64,000 nucleotides of DNA from Pseudoips prasinana (GCA_951640165.1 OX621247.1:25146001-25210000); one strand, 5' to 3'. Counted from the stretch's first letter, positions 12,399 through 24,951 are shown. The notes: generated by a model from the sequence alone, not told the origin. Program-made: numbers and translations.

Positions 12399-12459
12399 AG
12401 TCGTATCACTGTCAAGATTGATAGAATACAATTCTATCAATCTTGAAAGTGATACGACT
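12399..12459. repeat. 29-bp-arm hairpin with a 3-nt loop
   Basis: Arms 12399-12427 and 12431-12459 are complementary at 28 of 29 positions around the loop ACA. The left arm begins AGTCGTATCACT. The tight loop and long arms are hairpin- or cruciform-like. It lies in otherwise ordinary AT-rich DNA and is not matched elsewhere in the window. Confidence 0.8.
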
Positions 12460-12536
12460 ATCAAAATTATCGGATATTATTTTTCTACATCAAAATTAAG
12501 GAGCATACCTTATAGATATCGATGTTAACTTCATCT

Positions 12537-12623
12537 ATTTTCATCATCTTTATCATCATGGCAGCATTGCCGGTCATGCGCTACTTGCATCCGGCTGTTT
12601 TCAGCGACCCTGATGAGATCATT
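12537..12623 (-). repeat. RTE LINE 3'-end fragment
   Basis: Begins with a TCATCATCTTTATCATCATG tail, then GCCGGTCATGCGCTACTTGC and GGCTGTTTTCAGCGACC, aligning with the minus-strand end of the RTE copy at 36089 onward (GCCGGTCTTGCGCTATTCGC). Degenerate and short. Confidence 0.6.
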
Positions 12624-12972
12624 GATATTTTTTAACTATTATAAATATGAATTAAAAATTTACATAAAATCGATATTTTGTGGTTTTTTACGATAAGTTA
12701 TTTGTAATATTTATTAATATTATATTAAAATTTGTGATATTTTCTGACATACATATATTTTATTTTCTTAATTAAATTAGTTTTGGTTAGTGTTTAATTA
12801 TTGGTTATTCATTTGATTAGTTTGCTATCAACGTGTTATCATTTTGTACTTTCTGGAATTATCCAGAATGAGAGTTACAATAGGTATATAATAAAATGTG
12901 TCAAGCTTTGCCTAAATGAAGCTAAGCTAGCATTTCTTCAAAATACTAAAGAATGATAATAATCGTAAACTT

Positions 12973-13160
12973 TCGCACTTATATTATTGCTAAATGCGAA
13001 AGTTTGTAAGAATGGATGTATGGATTTTTGTTACTCTTTCACGCTAAAACTACGGAACGGATTTTGATGGAACTTTATAGTATTATATATCCGAATTATA
13101 AATAAGGGATAATTTATAAAATAAAATAATAAACGCGGGGATAACCGCGGGGCAATCTAG
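12973..13160 (+). mobile_element. Non-autonomous Helitron, copy 1
   Basis: Starts TCGCACTTATATTATTG, then TGCGAAAGTTTG. The body contains TACGGAACGGATTTTGATGG. The 3' end is AACGCGGGGATAACCGCGGG followed by CAATCTAG, the CTAG-type Helitron terminus preceded by a CGCGG/CCGCG hairpin. This resembles the widespread lepidopteran Lep1-type Helitrons. No transposase is present. Confidence 0.75.
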
Positions 13161-13862
13161 TAAAACATAATGCCTCCTAAGTCTAGACTAGTCAGTATGT
13201 CCAAACGCAGATAGGGAGATTATTGGTACAAATTCTTGAGTCCTGCCAAAAAGTATAAGTGACATGTGTCTATTAAGAAAATTCTAGGTAGCAGTCTGGA
13301 GTCAAGAGCTTGGTGGTGTTATAACACTTATAACCACTTGCTTCGGAGAGCAAGTAAAGCCATCGTTGTTCCACCAGACTTCTCTATGCTCGTGTCTGAT
13401 AGCTCGTCGCATTGGACTACGAAAATGGTGCAATATAGAGTACAGGGAATATCCGAAATATGACCCTTTTTAAGTTACATTTCCAGAAAAATCAATGTAT
13501 ACTACATTAATTGTTCTGGAAATGAAACTATGTACGGACATAAGTATTTTCTCATTAAGATGAAGAATAAAATATTATTCTTAGAACACTAGCGGTACAT
13601 ATTGGGAGTTTTAGTGTTGGAAAATATGTGTTATCGCATTAAACCGGTAAACTACTTCAAAATGATGTAAGGCTACTCATTCAGGCTTTTTTATTCTTTG
13701 ATAATTATTCATTTTAAAACACAACGGTGTAGTAGTGGTATAAAGTATAGTAGAAACTTTACTTTATACCAAATGACTTGAATAACATTTATATAGGAAC
13801 ATTTTGAGAGCTAAAAAAAAGAAATATATATATTTTTTTAAATCATCAATCGAATCAACATA
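13161..13862. other. Intergenic, no gene seen
   Basis: A 65-codon ORF at 13266-13463 has no recognised motif. The segment is otherwise AT-rich. Confidence 0.45.
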
Positions 13863-14020
13863 TATATAATAAAATAATAAATAATAATAATAAAAAAGGT
13901 TTTTATTCACGTAGACTTTAAAAAAGCGCTTGTAAATAGTCAGAACATATTCGTAGTAATATATAATTAATTTCGAATTATTTCTAGGTACATATAGATA
14001 TTTAGGTACACGGATTGTAG
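13863..14020 (-). repeat. LINE 3'-tail fragment (family L)
   Basis: An (AATAATA)n tail, then TTCACGTAGACTTTAAAAAA and GTCAGAACATATTCGTAGTA, then GGTACACGGATTG. It matches the copies at 37210-37395 and 49010-49142, including the block that reads CCGTGTACCTAAATAT in those. Confidence 0.65.
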
Positions 14021-14169
14021 GAAATAATTTACAATAAGATTTATTTTATAACAGTAACGATATTTAACTAACTTAAATTAAGTTATTGTCAAGGATCATG
14101 TGTAGGTTTAATTATATTATTTATATAAAAAAGACATACAATCAAAATGTTTGTTTTTTACACATAACA

Positions 14170-14312
14170 TTAACATGTGAATTGCATGTAATTCACACAT
14201 TGGATATAGACCCATAAATGGATGTCCTGCTCGAGAGTAGAAATGGTAACACGAGGTGCCGAGGTAGTAGTGAGACGACCACCTTAACCACTGTGCCACA
14301 TGCGCAGTCATT
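14170..14312 (-). repeat. Degenerate tRNA-headed SINE (family S1)
   Basis: The minus strand ends with a decayed S1 head: ACCTTAACCACTGTGCCACA then TGCGCAGTC, matching the better copy just downstream. The body is diverged (CCCATAAATGGATGTCCTG). Confidence 0.5.
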
Positions 14313-14420
14313 CTGTTGATAAATAGGATGTTAATTATTTGTAATAGAAATGAGTTTTTAGAAAAAGTGCTTATTACTATTTATCAGTACAGCATTATAA
14401 AAATAAAAACGAGTGTAAAA

Positions 14421-14617
14421 CAACGCCCGCATTATGGAAATTAATCCCAGCGTCGCGGGGTACTGTACAAACATATATATAATTGACAGACACAAATAAC
14501 ATCCAGATTCAGGACAACTATCTATGGTTCACACAAATAGTTGTCCTGCGTGGGAATCGAACCCGGGACACAAAGTGGCGAGGCGACCGTCTTAACCGCT
14601 GCGCCACACGTGCAGTC
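14421..14617 (-). repeat. tRNA-headed SINE (family S1)
   Basis: On the minus strand: GACTGCACGTGTGGCGCAGC, the B-box-like GGGTTCGATTCCC, then GGACAACTATTTGTGTG and a body ending GCGGGCGTTG. Seven or more copies occur in the window; this one is nearly complete. The head resembles a tRNA but is the SINE promoter, not a tRNA gene. Confidence 0.75.
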
Positions 14618-14629
14618 AACTGCAGAAAC

Positions 14630-15055
14630 TGGCTATGATAGAAAGTGAGAAAGAAAATGTGTGCTCGCATCTCTCTCTTTTACCCTTAGAGCCTGTGCAC
14701 ACCACGTTTTGGAAACGCGCGTCTACGGCGCGCTTTTATCCTACAGACCATTTTCCTTTTTGTTTGCATCGATATAAACGAGATGCTAACGCGCGTCTGT
14801 ATCGCTACAAACGCGCGTCAACGGTGCCGCAACGGTTGTCTGGAAGATATCGCTGTAAGCGATAAGACCGCCAATTGTACCTTTTTTAATATAATTAACT
14901 TTATCATAAATTACGTTCTGTAAATGGTATACAATAAAGTGTATTTATCTTATCTTATATCTCAAACTCAACTTCCGTTCGCCCCGAAAAGACTTTTCGT
15001 AACGCTTCACATTCACCAGCTTATTCCCCAAGTCAAGCGTGCCTAAAAAAGTTTC
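14630..15055 (+). repeat. Interspersed repeat P with an inserted block
   Basis: The left part (GAGAAAGAAAATGTG, CTCGCATCTCTCTCT) and right part (TCAACTTCCGTTCGCC, CTTATTCCCCAAGTCAA) match 46123-46345; an inverted copy lies at 28230-28325. Here a GCGCGT-rich segment (about 14693-14870, with TGCACACCACGTTTTGG) separates the halves and is absent from the 46-kb copy, so it is probably a second element. Family unknown. Confidence 0.5.
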
Positions 15056-15553
15056 ACTTCAATAAATCTCTACGTCTTATTACTCAAAACATTTTGATAA
15101 ATGGATCGTTCAGTGTTGAAGAATAGGTGAGTGGATATTTTTGACTCCGCGCCGTGATATCTCTTGGCCAAGCGCCCACTGCGCTTGTTACAACCCAGTC
15201 AACCAGTGAGAGAGCATTATTCATGCCTAACTGGATAATAGCATTAGTAGGTACAGACTGAACATTGAATATTATAATAATGTCTATTTTAAATATCATA
15301 AAAGCGATGTTTTCGTCTTTTCTCTTTGAAAATCGTTTCAAACAAAGTTTATATATGATAATTTCTAGAGCATTCTATCGATTAAAAATATCAAAACACA
15401 GTTGAAATTATTATAATAGATATATTATAATGTTGAAATAATTATTCGTTTTTTTTTCTATAATGAATGCACAGAGAACCTTACGATAAGCGTAACCGTA
15501 AGCAATGTATCAAGGACATCATTCGCATGTGTTCTAGAAACCACACGGACGTT

Positions 15554-15606
15554 TCATCATCATATCAGCTGAAAGACGTCCACATTTACATTTAGCGGTT
15601 TCCAGC
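15554..15606 (-). repeat. RTE LINE 3'-end fragment
   Basis: TCATCATCATATCAGCTGAAAG type tail, then GACGTCCAC, and a remnant ending GGTTTCCAGCG. A family S1 SINE begins 5 bp further on, apparently inserted into the RTE fragment. Confidence 0.6.
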
Positions 15607-15610
15607 GTAA

Positions 15611-15795
15611 GCACATGTGGCGCAGCGGTTAAAACTCCGTGTCCTGGGTTTGATTCCCGCGCAGGACAAGTATTTGTGTGACCCATAAATAGTTGTCCTG
15701 AGTCTAGATGTCTGGATGTACTTTGTGTTCATCAATTATATGCTTATAAAGTACCCCTCAACACAGGGATTAATTTACCTAGTGCGGGCGTTGTA
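15611..15795 (+). repeat. tRNA-headed SINE (family S1)
   Basis: Head GCACATGTGGCGCAGCGG and B-box-like GGGTTTGATTCCC, then GCGCAGGACAAG, GTGTGACCCATAAATAGTTG and the 3' end GTGCGGGCGTTG. About 8 bases of the head are missing compared with the 63.7-kb copy. Confidence 0.75.
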
Positions 15796-15936
15796 TGATA
15801 AAAATCGTACTTATGGTTTCTTGTGGACATAAGAACTTGATGTAAAGGGTCCACCTTTACGTCCAGTTCGTTAAAAATTAACAGTCATAGCCAAGGAAAT
15901 TCATTAAAGTGAACATATGAAAAAATAATGATTAAT

Positions 15937-16822
15937 GCCCGGTTCCTTTATTTTACGATCCGTCATTGGACCAACGTTACCATCCGTAATTCAGCTACCG
16001 ATACCGATGCAAAACTAGTGTTCCACAATGCCCTACCTGCGACGAACATCCGTAGTTTAAACCACCTACGACTCGTTCCGCGATGAACCTCTCGCTCCTC
16101 TTCACGATTAGTTATAACAAAACGTCGTACGTCAATTATGCGACTAAAATCATTTATTATTCTGTAATATTATGTGAGTAATAGTACAAATTACTGTACT
16201 TATAGTTACAGTAATAATTTAATTTGCGTTTTAGGTTTAAAATATTTATAAATCATTACTATTGAAAATTTGATGTTACGAGTGCATGGTGTGAACAAAA
16301 CGCGTAACAGGAAAGCGCATGGCGCATGCGTCTGTCGTCTGACGTCTGTCCAAGAGTATTTCATGGTTTCTAAATAAGTTTTTAAATTGAGTATTTAATC
16401 TAAGGTTTGTGGTTATGAAATCTTAGAAGATAGAAAAATAATCAACCCTTTCTAACGGAAAACAAAGCCATGAATTCTCTATCAGTTTCAGAGCTAGACA
16501 TCACGGAAATCTCCTCAAACACTATGTTAACTACCAAAATAAAATACAAACGACTGGTAAACCGACCGAATTCGACTAGTAATCAAAGCAGTAACGCCTC
16601 GTTATTTTGACAGTTCCGTGACAGTAGAAAATATTTATAGGAACACTTTCGAACGCATCTCCATACAATAAGCTTACTAACGTCCTCCCATCCGTTAGTA
16701 ACCAGACGTCGGTTATTTGGATAACGACTAGTATTTTATAGGAACGGTTTTGCGTTACGCCTGGTAGAAATTCTAACTATTCGTAGTTGAAACGATTCGT
16801 TTTTGGAATATAGGAACCGGGC
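15937..16822. mobile_element. Candidate TIR element of ~890 bp
   Basis: Left end GCCCGGTTCCTTTATT is complementary to the right end AATATAGGAACCGGGC with one mismatch. The interior is GC-richer than its flanks, has no ORF of note, and repeats TTTATAGGAAC-like words at about 16635 and 16735. Probably a non-autonomous DNA transposon. The 16-bp TIR alone could be coincidental, and no target duplication was found. Confidence 0.45.
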
Positions 16823-19483
16823 GTAAGCCGATTAGTGTCTCACTGCAGAGTAAGGACCTTTACAATGAGAGACCACAAGCCATAGTCCCATATCCTATTA
16901 AGGAATGACATACTTCACATGACATCAAGAATATTTGGTATCGAGATAAATGTCAGACATGCAGATTTCCTCACGATGTAATCCTTCACGGTTGTAAATA
17001 CGAGATAACTAATATCTGATACGCACATGAATTTAAAAATACAGTGGTGCGTAGGTACCTTGTCTTTGAACTTGAGACTACTGACTAACAGTCTAACCAC
17101 TAGGCTATCTCGTTCTTAAAATATACAGCAAAGTATATAGGTACCTACATACAAAACTCACATCAAAAGTAATTTCATGAGTAAAAGTAAACGGGCGAAA
17201 TGAATGGCATGAAACCCTACATGTCTTTAATTTGCCGTCGAAGCCTCCAAAATAAGCATACGGGCCACATTTAAGCCAATTTTTCCTCTTTATATTGAAA
17301 ACTTGAAAATTAATTCCTTCGTCTAATTTCCTTCACGTGAAATATGAGGCCATGTTATACTCGACGCACACACGCGTCACGCAAATTTCGTTACGTCGCC
17401 ATAGGGTTGCCGAAACTACCCCCCCGCCACGCCGTGGCATCAATCTTCACCCCCGCGCCACCTACGATCGTATAATACAATAATATATGTCTAACTTTCG
17501 GACCGGCCCTGTAGGTAGCTCCATCCTCGTCTCCCTAACAGAGGATAAACAAAAGTGTGACAAGGATAGACATAGACGTGGGGGCGTCCTAAAGGGTGTA
17601 GGGAGTATGTAGGGGGTGCTAGCTATTGAAATTGAAGCGGGGTTTAGGCGCGGATGACGCCTGGCTGGAGAATGGATGGAAATTTCCTCAATTTAGCGTT
17701 TTCGCCAACAAAGGATGTTGTTTAATTTTTGGTTTTTGTCAGACAGTGAGGTGTGCTGATTGTTGTGTGAGCCAGGTGGATAAATAACAATGGGAATTAT
17801 TACTTTGTGTGGAAGAAGAAATTAAATTTTTCTTTTTCACTTTTAGCTAGTTGGATACTTCTACGACATGTACGAGTATGCTACTTTTAATTTGTAGTCG
17901 GATGATTAGATAGATTCATATTTTGACATTACAAATATTATACAATTTATCTAGGTCATACGAACTGATCTTATATTCTTAACTGGTAGTCTCTTTACCT
18001 AACTAAAGGTCCTCCCTTTATCGTATGAACAGTGGTTGTTCAGACCTGGTGTCAGAGTTATTTAAGCCGCCCAACATGCCTTTGTTTTAACGATTCTATT
18101 CTAACGAATCTAACGACAACAAGCCGGATACTTTAAGAAATAAAAGCACTTTGACCTTCAGCCATCTAGACTGACCGCGTTACTAGTTGCTGATCACTTA
18201 CTAACCGTATTTACAGTGCACAATATTACTAATACGGTCATGTAGTAGTTTAGGGGAAAAATTCTATACTAACTTTAGTTGTCACAGCATCTAACCCACT
18301 GCTGTCATAACGCGTAATACGACTGACATACAGTCACGAAGTTGAATACTTTTTATTTATTTATTAACCAACTTACATTAACGGTTAGACCAAACATATA
18401 AGTTATAGGTTACATATTAAGCAAATGTTAATAACATTTACAACTTATAATATACTTAATAGTTATATTTTTACATTAAACATGAGAATAGAATAATATT
18501 TAATATTTAAATAAACATTTTGCGATAACGGAATCACATAAGTATCACTATCCGAAAACAATCACCCGGTTATTGAGCTAGGAGTAGCATTATTTTCAAA
18601 ATAAAGATTGACTGTAGCTAGAAATCTCGGTTCCGTGCATGTAAATAAGTCCAAGGATGGATCATATTATAAAACTTTATTGTTATGAGTGAGATAATGA
18701 CTAACGACATCTATTAGATATTACCACTATTTAGTCGATACAAATGTTTTACTATTTTATTAAGGGACGTAATACATTAATAATATACAATTAACTTTTT
18801 GTTGTTCTACGAGTCAATGTTGCCAATATTTTGGACGCTTCACTTTGACAATTTTGCTGAGCCGCAACTACACGGCCCTAGTCAAAGCATGAATGTGTAT
18901 TTATTCATTAATAAATGATATGTTTGTATATATAGGTCGTAAATTACTAGATATATAGATTTACAAAATTGATTTCAATAATAATTTGTTATTGCTGTCT
19001 TATCATTTTCTTTACTTCTTAAACTACGGGCTATCGAAACTTTACAAATATATTATACAAAATATTAGTCAACATTTTTACTGTACGTATAAGCAGCACC
19101 ATAAAAAGTTCTTTTTTACAATAGACTACACTCAGTTTCGCTGTAATTAATCCATTAAATCTATTAGTAACCCTAACGACTCATCTAAAACAGTATAACT
19201 ATAACAGTATAACAAAAAAGCAAGATTCCCATCCGAACTCAATTAATTAAGCCACACAACTTTGAGGCGATTTATATTCGAGACGGGTGTTTGTGCCTTT
19301 ATCTGTTTAGCTAGGGTTGTTATGAAGAGGTTTTATTGTCACACGGTGTGAGCTCGTTTCTTGAAACACTTACCTATATTGCACGATGTAATATGGAAAG
19401 CTACTATACGAACTGTGTATCTGCATGTATCTCCTTCTACATAGAATGTTAAAATATATAAGCGTGGAATACGATTTTTATAG
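16823..19483. other. Intergenic, no gene seen; one GC-rich block
   Basis: About 17340-17660 is GC-rich and seems unique (GCCACGCCGTGGCATC). At 18016-18085 a repeat (family Q: TTATCGTATGAACAGTGGTT, GGTGTCAGAGTT) recurs at 28442-28512. The rest is AT-rich with no supported ORF. Confidence 0.45.
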
Positions 19484-19701
19484 TAGGGCCAATTTAATAG
19501 ATCACATTTGACATCTGTCGGTTACTAGTAAAGTGAATTTTAAAATGACCTTATTTGGTAATTATTCCAATAGAGATAAATCGTAATTGCAAAAAAAAGC
19601 AAATGTGCAGTTCTAACGACGTAAAAATAAATAATATTCGGTTAAGGTTACGTTGTTGAATTTTGATGAAGTGTCAAATGTGATCCATTAAATTGGCCCT
19701 A
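19484..19701. mobile_element. MITE B with ~30-bp terminal inverted repeats
   Basis: TAGGGCCAATTTAATAGATC plus ACATTTGACA at the left is mirrored by TGTCAAATGT and GATCCATTAAATTGGCCCTA at the right, with one mismatch. The ends abut TA on each side, which suits a TA target duplication. 218 bp, no ORF. Confidence 0.75.
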
Positions 19702-20754
19702 TTTTAAATATGATATTTATAGTTAGCTTAAAAAGCTTTCACTGCTTCTCTGTATACCTAAGTGAGATAGAGATGGCGATGAAGAGGCGAGCGATATCTT
19801 AAGCCATCTTTAGTAGTGTAGTCTGAATTTGTAGTTAAGATAATATGCCATGGTTTAAATTAAAGATATAGTGCAGGTGATGCCAAATAGTAGGTACCTA
19901 CTGTAATACTCGCCGTACTGTGAGCTACGTACGACAGGTACCGTGATGTCAAGGGCGAGTTTTCTATCAATCAAACTTCACTGGTGTATAGCATAACTTA
20001 TGTATTTTATTACATTTAAAAAAATAAGAATCACAATAATTATTCACAACACTAATTTTATAATATAGCACAACCTAATTTTCGACTGACTGACATAATT
20101 TTATTTTTTTTAATGCAGTCAAACACGTTCTAATTTTAAATTCTATGTCCAGCTATTTTAGAACAATGAAAAGAGATTCTAGCTTCTAACTCTCAAAAGA
20201 GGTGTTATAGGAGGGCAATATCATGTAATAATATCATTACAATACTTTTGATAAGTGACTTTAACGACATTTTTATTACTTAGGTAACTAAGTTGGTTTC
20301 CCTATCGCAAGTAAATCCATTGACGTAGTACCTACTAACTTTATACGACATTTTGTAATGAAAGGAATATAGCAAGGGTTTGGTCTTAAAAATACATAAA
20401 TAATAGACGTCTATAAAATAATGTATTTTAAATCGTAATATGAATGAATTCTTTGCTTGAACTTAACATTTCGTACGGCGGTACGGAACCCTTCATCTGA
20501 ATGTTCAACTCGGACATTGTCGAGTTTTTGAGATTAGATTTTTTATTTATTTGTGTGTAATTGATAAACTCAAAAACTTGAAGATAGATTTTAAAAATTC
20601 TTTCATCTATTGAATGCTACTTTATCAGAAAGCAACATGGTTTGTATTTGATTAATAAAAAGTTTGGGATACCTACAAATTAGAGTAATACTTACCCATA
20701 ACCCAAGGTTTAAAAAAAAACCTGGAAATGTCATAATTTGGCTTAAAGTACAAA
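19702..20754. other. Intergenic, no gene seen
   Basis: AT-rich. Short palindromes such as GTAGGTACCTAC near 19892 are present but nothing longer. Confidence 0.45.
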
Positions 20755-20950
20755 TCCTCCTAATATAATAAATGGGAAAGTTTGTGAGTCTCGATTGTTC
20801 TAGCGATTTGTTTATTACTCTTTCACCTAAAAACTACCGAACGGATTTTGATGAAATTTTGTAATAATATAGCGTGCATTATATATCCGAATGACATATA
20901 GGTTATAATTTATAAAGTTTAACGCGGGTAAAACTGTGGGGCACAGCTAG
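20755..20950 (+). mobile_element. Non-autonomous Helitron, copy 2
   Basis: Starts TCCTCCTAATATAATAAATG. The body has GGGAAAGTTTGTGAG and CTACCGAACGGATTTTGATG. Ends TTTAACGCGGGTAAAAC, GGGGCACAGCTAG, then T. Insertion between A/T-rich flanks is typical. Confidence 0.8.
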
Positions 20951-22890
20951 TTTAAAATACTAATTTAAAATTAGTATTTATTGTATGTTATCTATCAACC
21001 CGTACAAAGCCGGGCCGGGTCGCTAGTATTTTCTATAGTGCTTAAAAGGAATGATTTATTTGTTTACAGTTATATTGCGACGCAATTTCCATACATTATC
21101 CCTTACACCCTGGGCGATCAAATTAAATTAAATTTCTTCTATTTGTTTCCATTTGTAAGATATGTATGTTATGATTGTGTGCTGATATAGCATGAGATTT
21201 AATTCTGCCAAAAGTGGGCAATTAATATTTTTTTTATAATAGGGGATTGTGTTGTCAAGGGTTACTAAAGCTAGATGAAAGTTTGGAAAAGGTTTGGTGT
21301 GTGTTCTAATATTATGATAATTATTTTAATGCATTGTAATGAGCAAAATATTACGTTTTTGATTCCGGAGATAAACAAAAACAAGGTCTCACAGTTTAAA
21401 TGTCTTATTCGCACACTGACTTTACTGATATTTTTAAATATTTGCTATTTTTTCATACAAACTACTCCTGACAATAACTAAAACATAAAAGAATGATTTG
21501 TCCAATTTGGTGCAGTAGTTTGAAAGTTATGAGCGTACAAACATTCCGGTGATTAATTTTATTTGTATAGAATTATTTATAATACCTTAGGCCAAAAATA
21601 TATATTATATAACAAAGGCATTATATACCAGTATACTTTAGGACAGTGCAGAGAGACTTTATTAGGTGCTCTGACATTTTACAATAAAATTAAATGAACT
21701 TCTTCGTGTACAGTTAGTTACTTACCATCTATATTAAATCCTACTTATATAGATGAACACAGTATGCTGACGATCACGATGTTTGGTTCGCTCGATTTTC
21801 GGCCATGGCGACCACTTTGTTGGTGCGCCCTAAGATGACTACCATAGTCAATCTTTTTAGTAAATTACTGAGCGCACGTAAGTTTCCACCAATATTATTG
21901 TATTGTATTGAATATAATATAATAATACATACTAGATAGATACACTTATATATAACTGAAGTTATAATCTTTAAAGTAAATTAATAAAACTCAAAATGTC
22001 AGCCATATTATAAAGGAGACGAACGTCACGTTACTTTGTAATTAAATTGCAAAAGTTTCGATTCCACACCACCATCATATTAATAATAAGAGGCTCATAT
22101 CTAAAAATAATCGCTCACAAGCTTATCTACAAAGTAAACTCTGCCTACATACATTTTAATAAATGTATGTATATATCTAGGTACGCATATACCCTCCCAT
22201 TTAAGTGAACTACACCTATCTCACCCAAAGTATGTAGGGGCCCTTATCTCGCGCGTCAGGCCCATACTTAAGCTGGAGGGTAACTTGAAATAGGAATAGT
22301 CGCATTAGGCCCAAAATTACAGGCGACCGTCACAGCCTAACGTGGTAAAATTGCCCGACCACCTGGGGGGTTTAACCCTCTAACACCCTCTTAGTTTAGC
22401 GACGACTTGAGACTTAAGAACAAGATACGACAGTCAAATTTCAACCTTCTTTATTGGAAGTTAAGATAGCTGTTTCTTGGTTGTGTTTTGCAAGATCTTG
22501 GACTTTGAAGCTGGGAGTAAAGGTTAGCGTTTGACCCCACTTCGCGTTTCGGTCCGCGCGTCCCTCAGGGTGGGAGGGTTGTTTTAGTCATCAATAATGT
22601 TAGAAGGTAAGCTTTAGTGGATACGTGTCCTATTCGTTATATGGATTGCTTTATGTGAAATGTAAAAGCACAAAAAGAACTGCGTGTATAAATTTGCAAC
22701 ATACTCCTGCCTTACTGAATTAAAATTGGAGATGTTAGTATGAAGTTTACATCTGTACTCGTATATTTGAGTGTCAATAATAGCAATATTTTTTTAAGAC
22801 GACGCCTATTCTAGTCAATTAAATCCCTGTATTACATAGGACTTTTCAAACATTTAATAAGACAGTTCACTTCAATTCATAGATACAAAA
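20951..22890. other. Intergenic, no gene seen; one GC-rich block
   Basis: Two ORFs of about 70 codons (20981-21190, 21275-21481) show no motif. At about 22180-22580 a GC-richer, apparently unique block contains GTAGGGGCCCTTATCTCGCG and AGGCGACCGTCACAGC. Confidence 0.45.
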
Positions 22891-22942
22891 CCCACCCAGA
22901 CTCAGAACAACTAGTTACATGTGGGTCACACAAATAGTTGTC
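22891..22942 (-). repeat. Fragment of SINE family S1
   Basis: CCCACCCAGACTCAGAACAAC and GGGTCACACAAATAGTTGTC match the central body of S1. Head and 3' end are lost. Confidence 0.5.
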
Positions 22943-23287
22943 ATTAATTATATGTTATTATTGACCTACACACAGTATTGACTATCTTTAATTATTTTTT
23001 ACCAGTCGCGGGTTGCTGGAAGAAATTTCTTACGAAATAATCAGATCCTATGTACTATTCGTTTCCGTTTTGTTATACATTCTATGTATTTTTTGTGTGT
23101 ACATAAAAATATAAATAAAAAAAATGTATGCATGGAAACCGAAACGTGAAGGTGCCCAGATAGTAATGAGGAGACTATCTTAACATCGTATAGTCGCACA
23201 TTAATTAATTAATTGTTTTTATTTCTTCACAGTTTAATCGAGATATATATTACATTCCATCAATATATAATCTGTGGCTTATTTTTA

Positions 23288-23341
23288 ACCGGGACAGAGT
23301 GGTTAACGCCGGATACCCCGTGGTTCGTTTCCCACCCGCAC
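23288..23341 (+). repeat. tRNA-like repeat fragment (family S4)
   Basis: GACAGAGTGGTTAACGCCGG and GTGGTTCGTTTCCCACCCGC resemble a tRNA-derived head. A related inverted fragment lies at 43322-43380 (GCGGGTGGAAATCGAAT, GCGTTAACC). Confidence 0.4.
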
Positions 23342-24641
23342 TTAAGTTTATACAACTTATTTTAAGGATGTTTGAAACTTTTGTTATTTTTGGTATTCAA
23401 AAGTTATAGCTCTGTTTTTAGTTGGGCTGTTAAACCCTGAACGGTTTAACAGTAAATTCTTGTAACAAATCAAATTCAAACAACATGTCTTTCCAAAATG
23501 TTTATAATTTATAAAATCTACAGCTATTTCAAGTAATATAAATCTGTCTTATCCCCACTAAGACATTACGAGACCACGTAACGACAATCTCCCGGCTTAT
23601 CAATCACTGTGGATGGAAAGGCACTACACCGAGGGGCTGCTGAGGGATTCAGAGGTATACACGCTACGTGTATATGTTATTTAGAGAATTTTAAGGCTTA
23701 TGTTGAATCAATAGGATTGTTGGAAACAAAGATATACAATGGATAGATGATATATGGCTGACAGTTCAAATAAAATCAAGCGACAAAACTATTGTGCCTG
23801 TTGCGGAGATTAAGATTTTTAAAAAAATACCATCCAATCCGACTAGCCCACGAACAGTTCCGTAGAAGATTATCAGTCATCTAGGTAAGAAAATTTTTAA
23901 ATCGCTAAACTAACATCTCGAAGTAATCCTCGAGTCTTATTGGACGTCACTGCTACGCCGTAGCACCGTAGCTCAGTGATTTTATATCTTTTCACTGCCA
24001 TCTAGGTTCATAAATATAAACAGCGTTCAAATCCAATAATCCTTCTATTCGACAACAGATGTCGCCATAACATATCGATCTTATTAGAATTCTAATTGCA
24101 ACCACTAAAATTCGTTCTACTTAGATGTTTCTTATACGAAAGTGGTATAATAGGCACTCATATTAGATTTTCAAATCCAAATAGAATATCAATTCTATAA
24201 AACCATGCCTTAGATTAAAACAGCCCTCTAAAGATTTGTATAAACAATCACAGTAGGTACCTTCTACAGCTCTTTATTACCGTTACGGTAGTACTCCTCA
24301 ATTTAAGCTTAAATACACTGTACCAAAGCCATTTGGAGGGAATTTACTTCGGCTGTTCCGCAGGTGAATACCAACTGTCAGCGTTTCAAATGGACGGGGG
24401 TGGAGGGGGGAGGTTGAGTGTACCTATTTGTCTTGGGGAGACATGTGATCGTTCGCTATGTTTGTTTATTTGTGCTTAGTGTGGTTCAGTTTATGTAAGT
24501 TGTATGTTACATGTACGTATAGTGATGGTGACCCAGTTCGCTTCCAAATTAAACATACTTTATATGTACGCTAATTTGGTGTCAGATAAAAAAGATATAT
24601 CCTGACCTTGGTATTCACATCTAGAACTATATAGTACAAGA
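23342..24641. other. Intergenic, nothing recognised
   Basis: AT-rich, no supported ORF, repeat or RNA. Confidence 0.45.
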
Positions 24642-24950
24642 ATGAGAAAACTATATCATGTTAAAACTAAAGATATCATAAATAAAATATATGTATATAT
24701 AGCACTAGCTCAACTTATATTAATTTATTTTATTACTGGATGGGGCGGGACATCAAAAACCCAATTCTTAGAGCTTGAAAGAACCCAAAGGTTACTTTTC
24801 AAAGTCATAATTGTAAATCATATCGCTTTGCCACTGGGGCACTATACGCACTCAGCAACATGCTCACGATTAGGCAAATATAATATACTAAAAGTTATAT
24901 ATTATATAATATACTAAAAGTTCACAGCACTATCAACATTCTACAGAAAT
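24642..24950 (+). pseudogene. LINE reverse transcriptase C-terminal fragment
   Basis: The translation contains IYVYIALAQLILIYFITGWG followed by GTSKTQFLELERTQ, matching the conserved region after the RT palm of lepidopteran LINEs (pattern ...ALxQSxLxYxIxxWGG...LxxLERxQR...). About 40 codons later the frame breaks: another frame reads LYALSNMLTIRQI, the expected continuation. The N-terminal RT is absent. Helitron copy 3 lies two bases downstream, probably inserted in the LINE relic. Confidence 0.65.
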
Positions 24951-24951
24951 A

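Noticed and set aside
12962..13008. 11-bp inverted repeat AAACTTTCGCA/TGCGAAAGTTT as a separate element
   Set aside because: It straddles the 5' end of Helitron copy 1; the right half is normal Helitron sequence and the left match may be coincidence.
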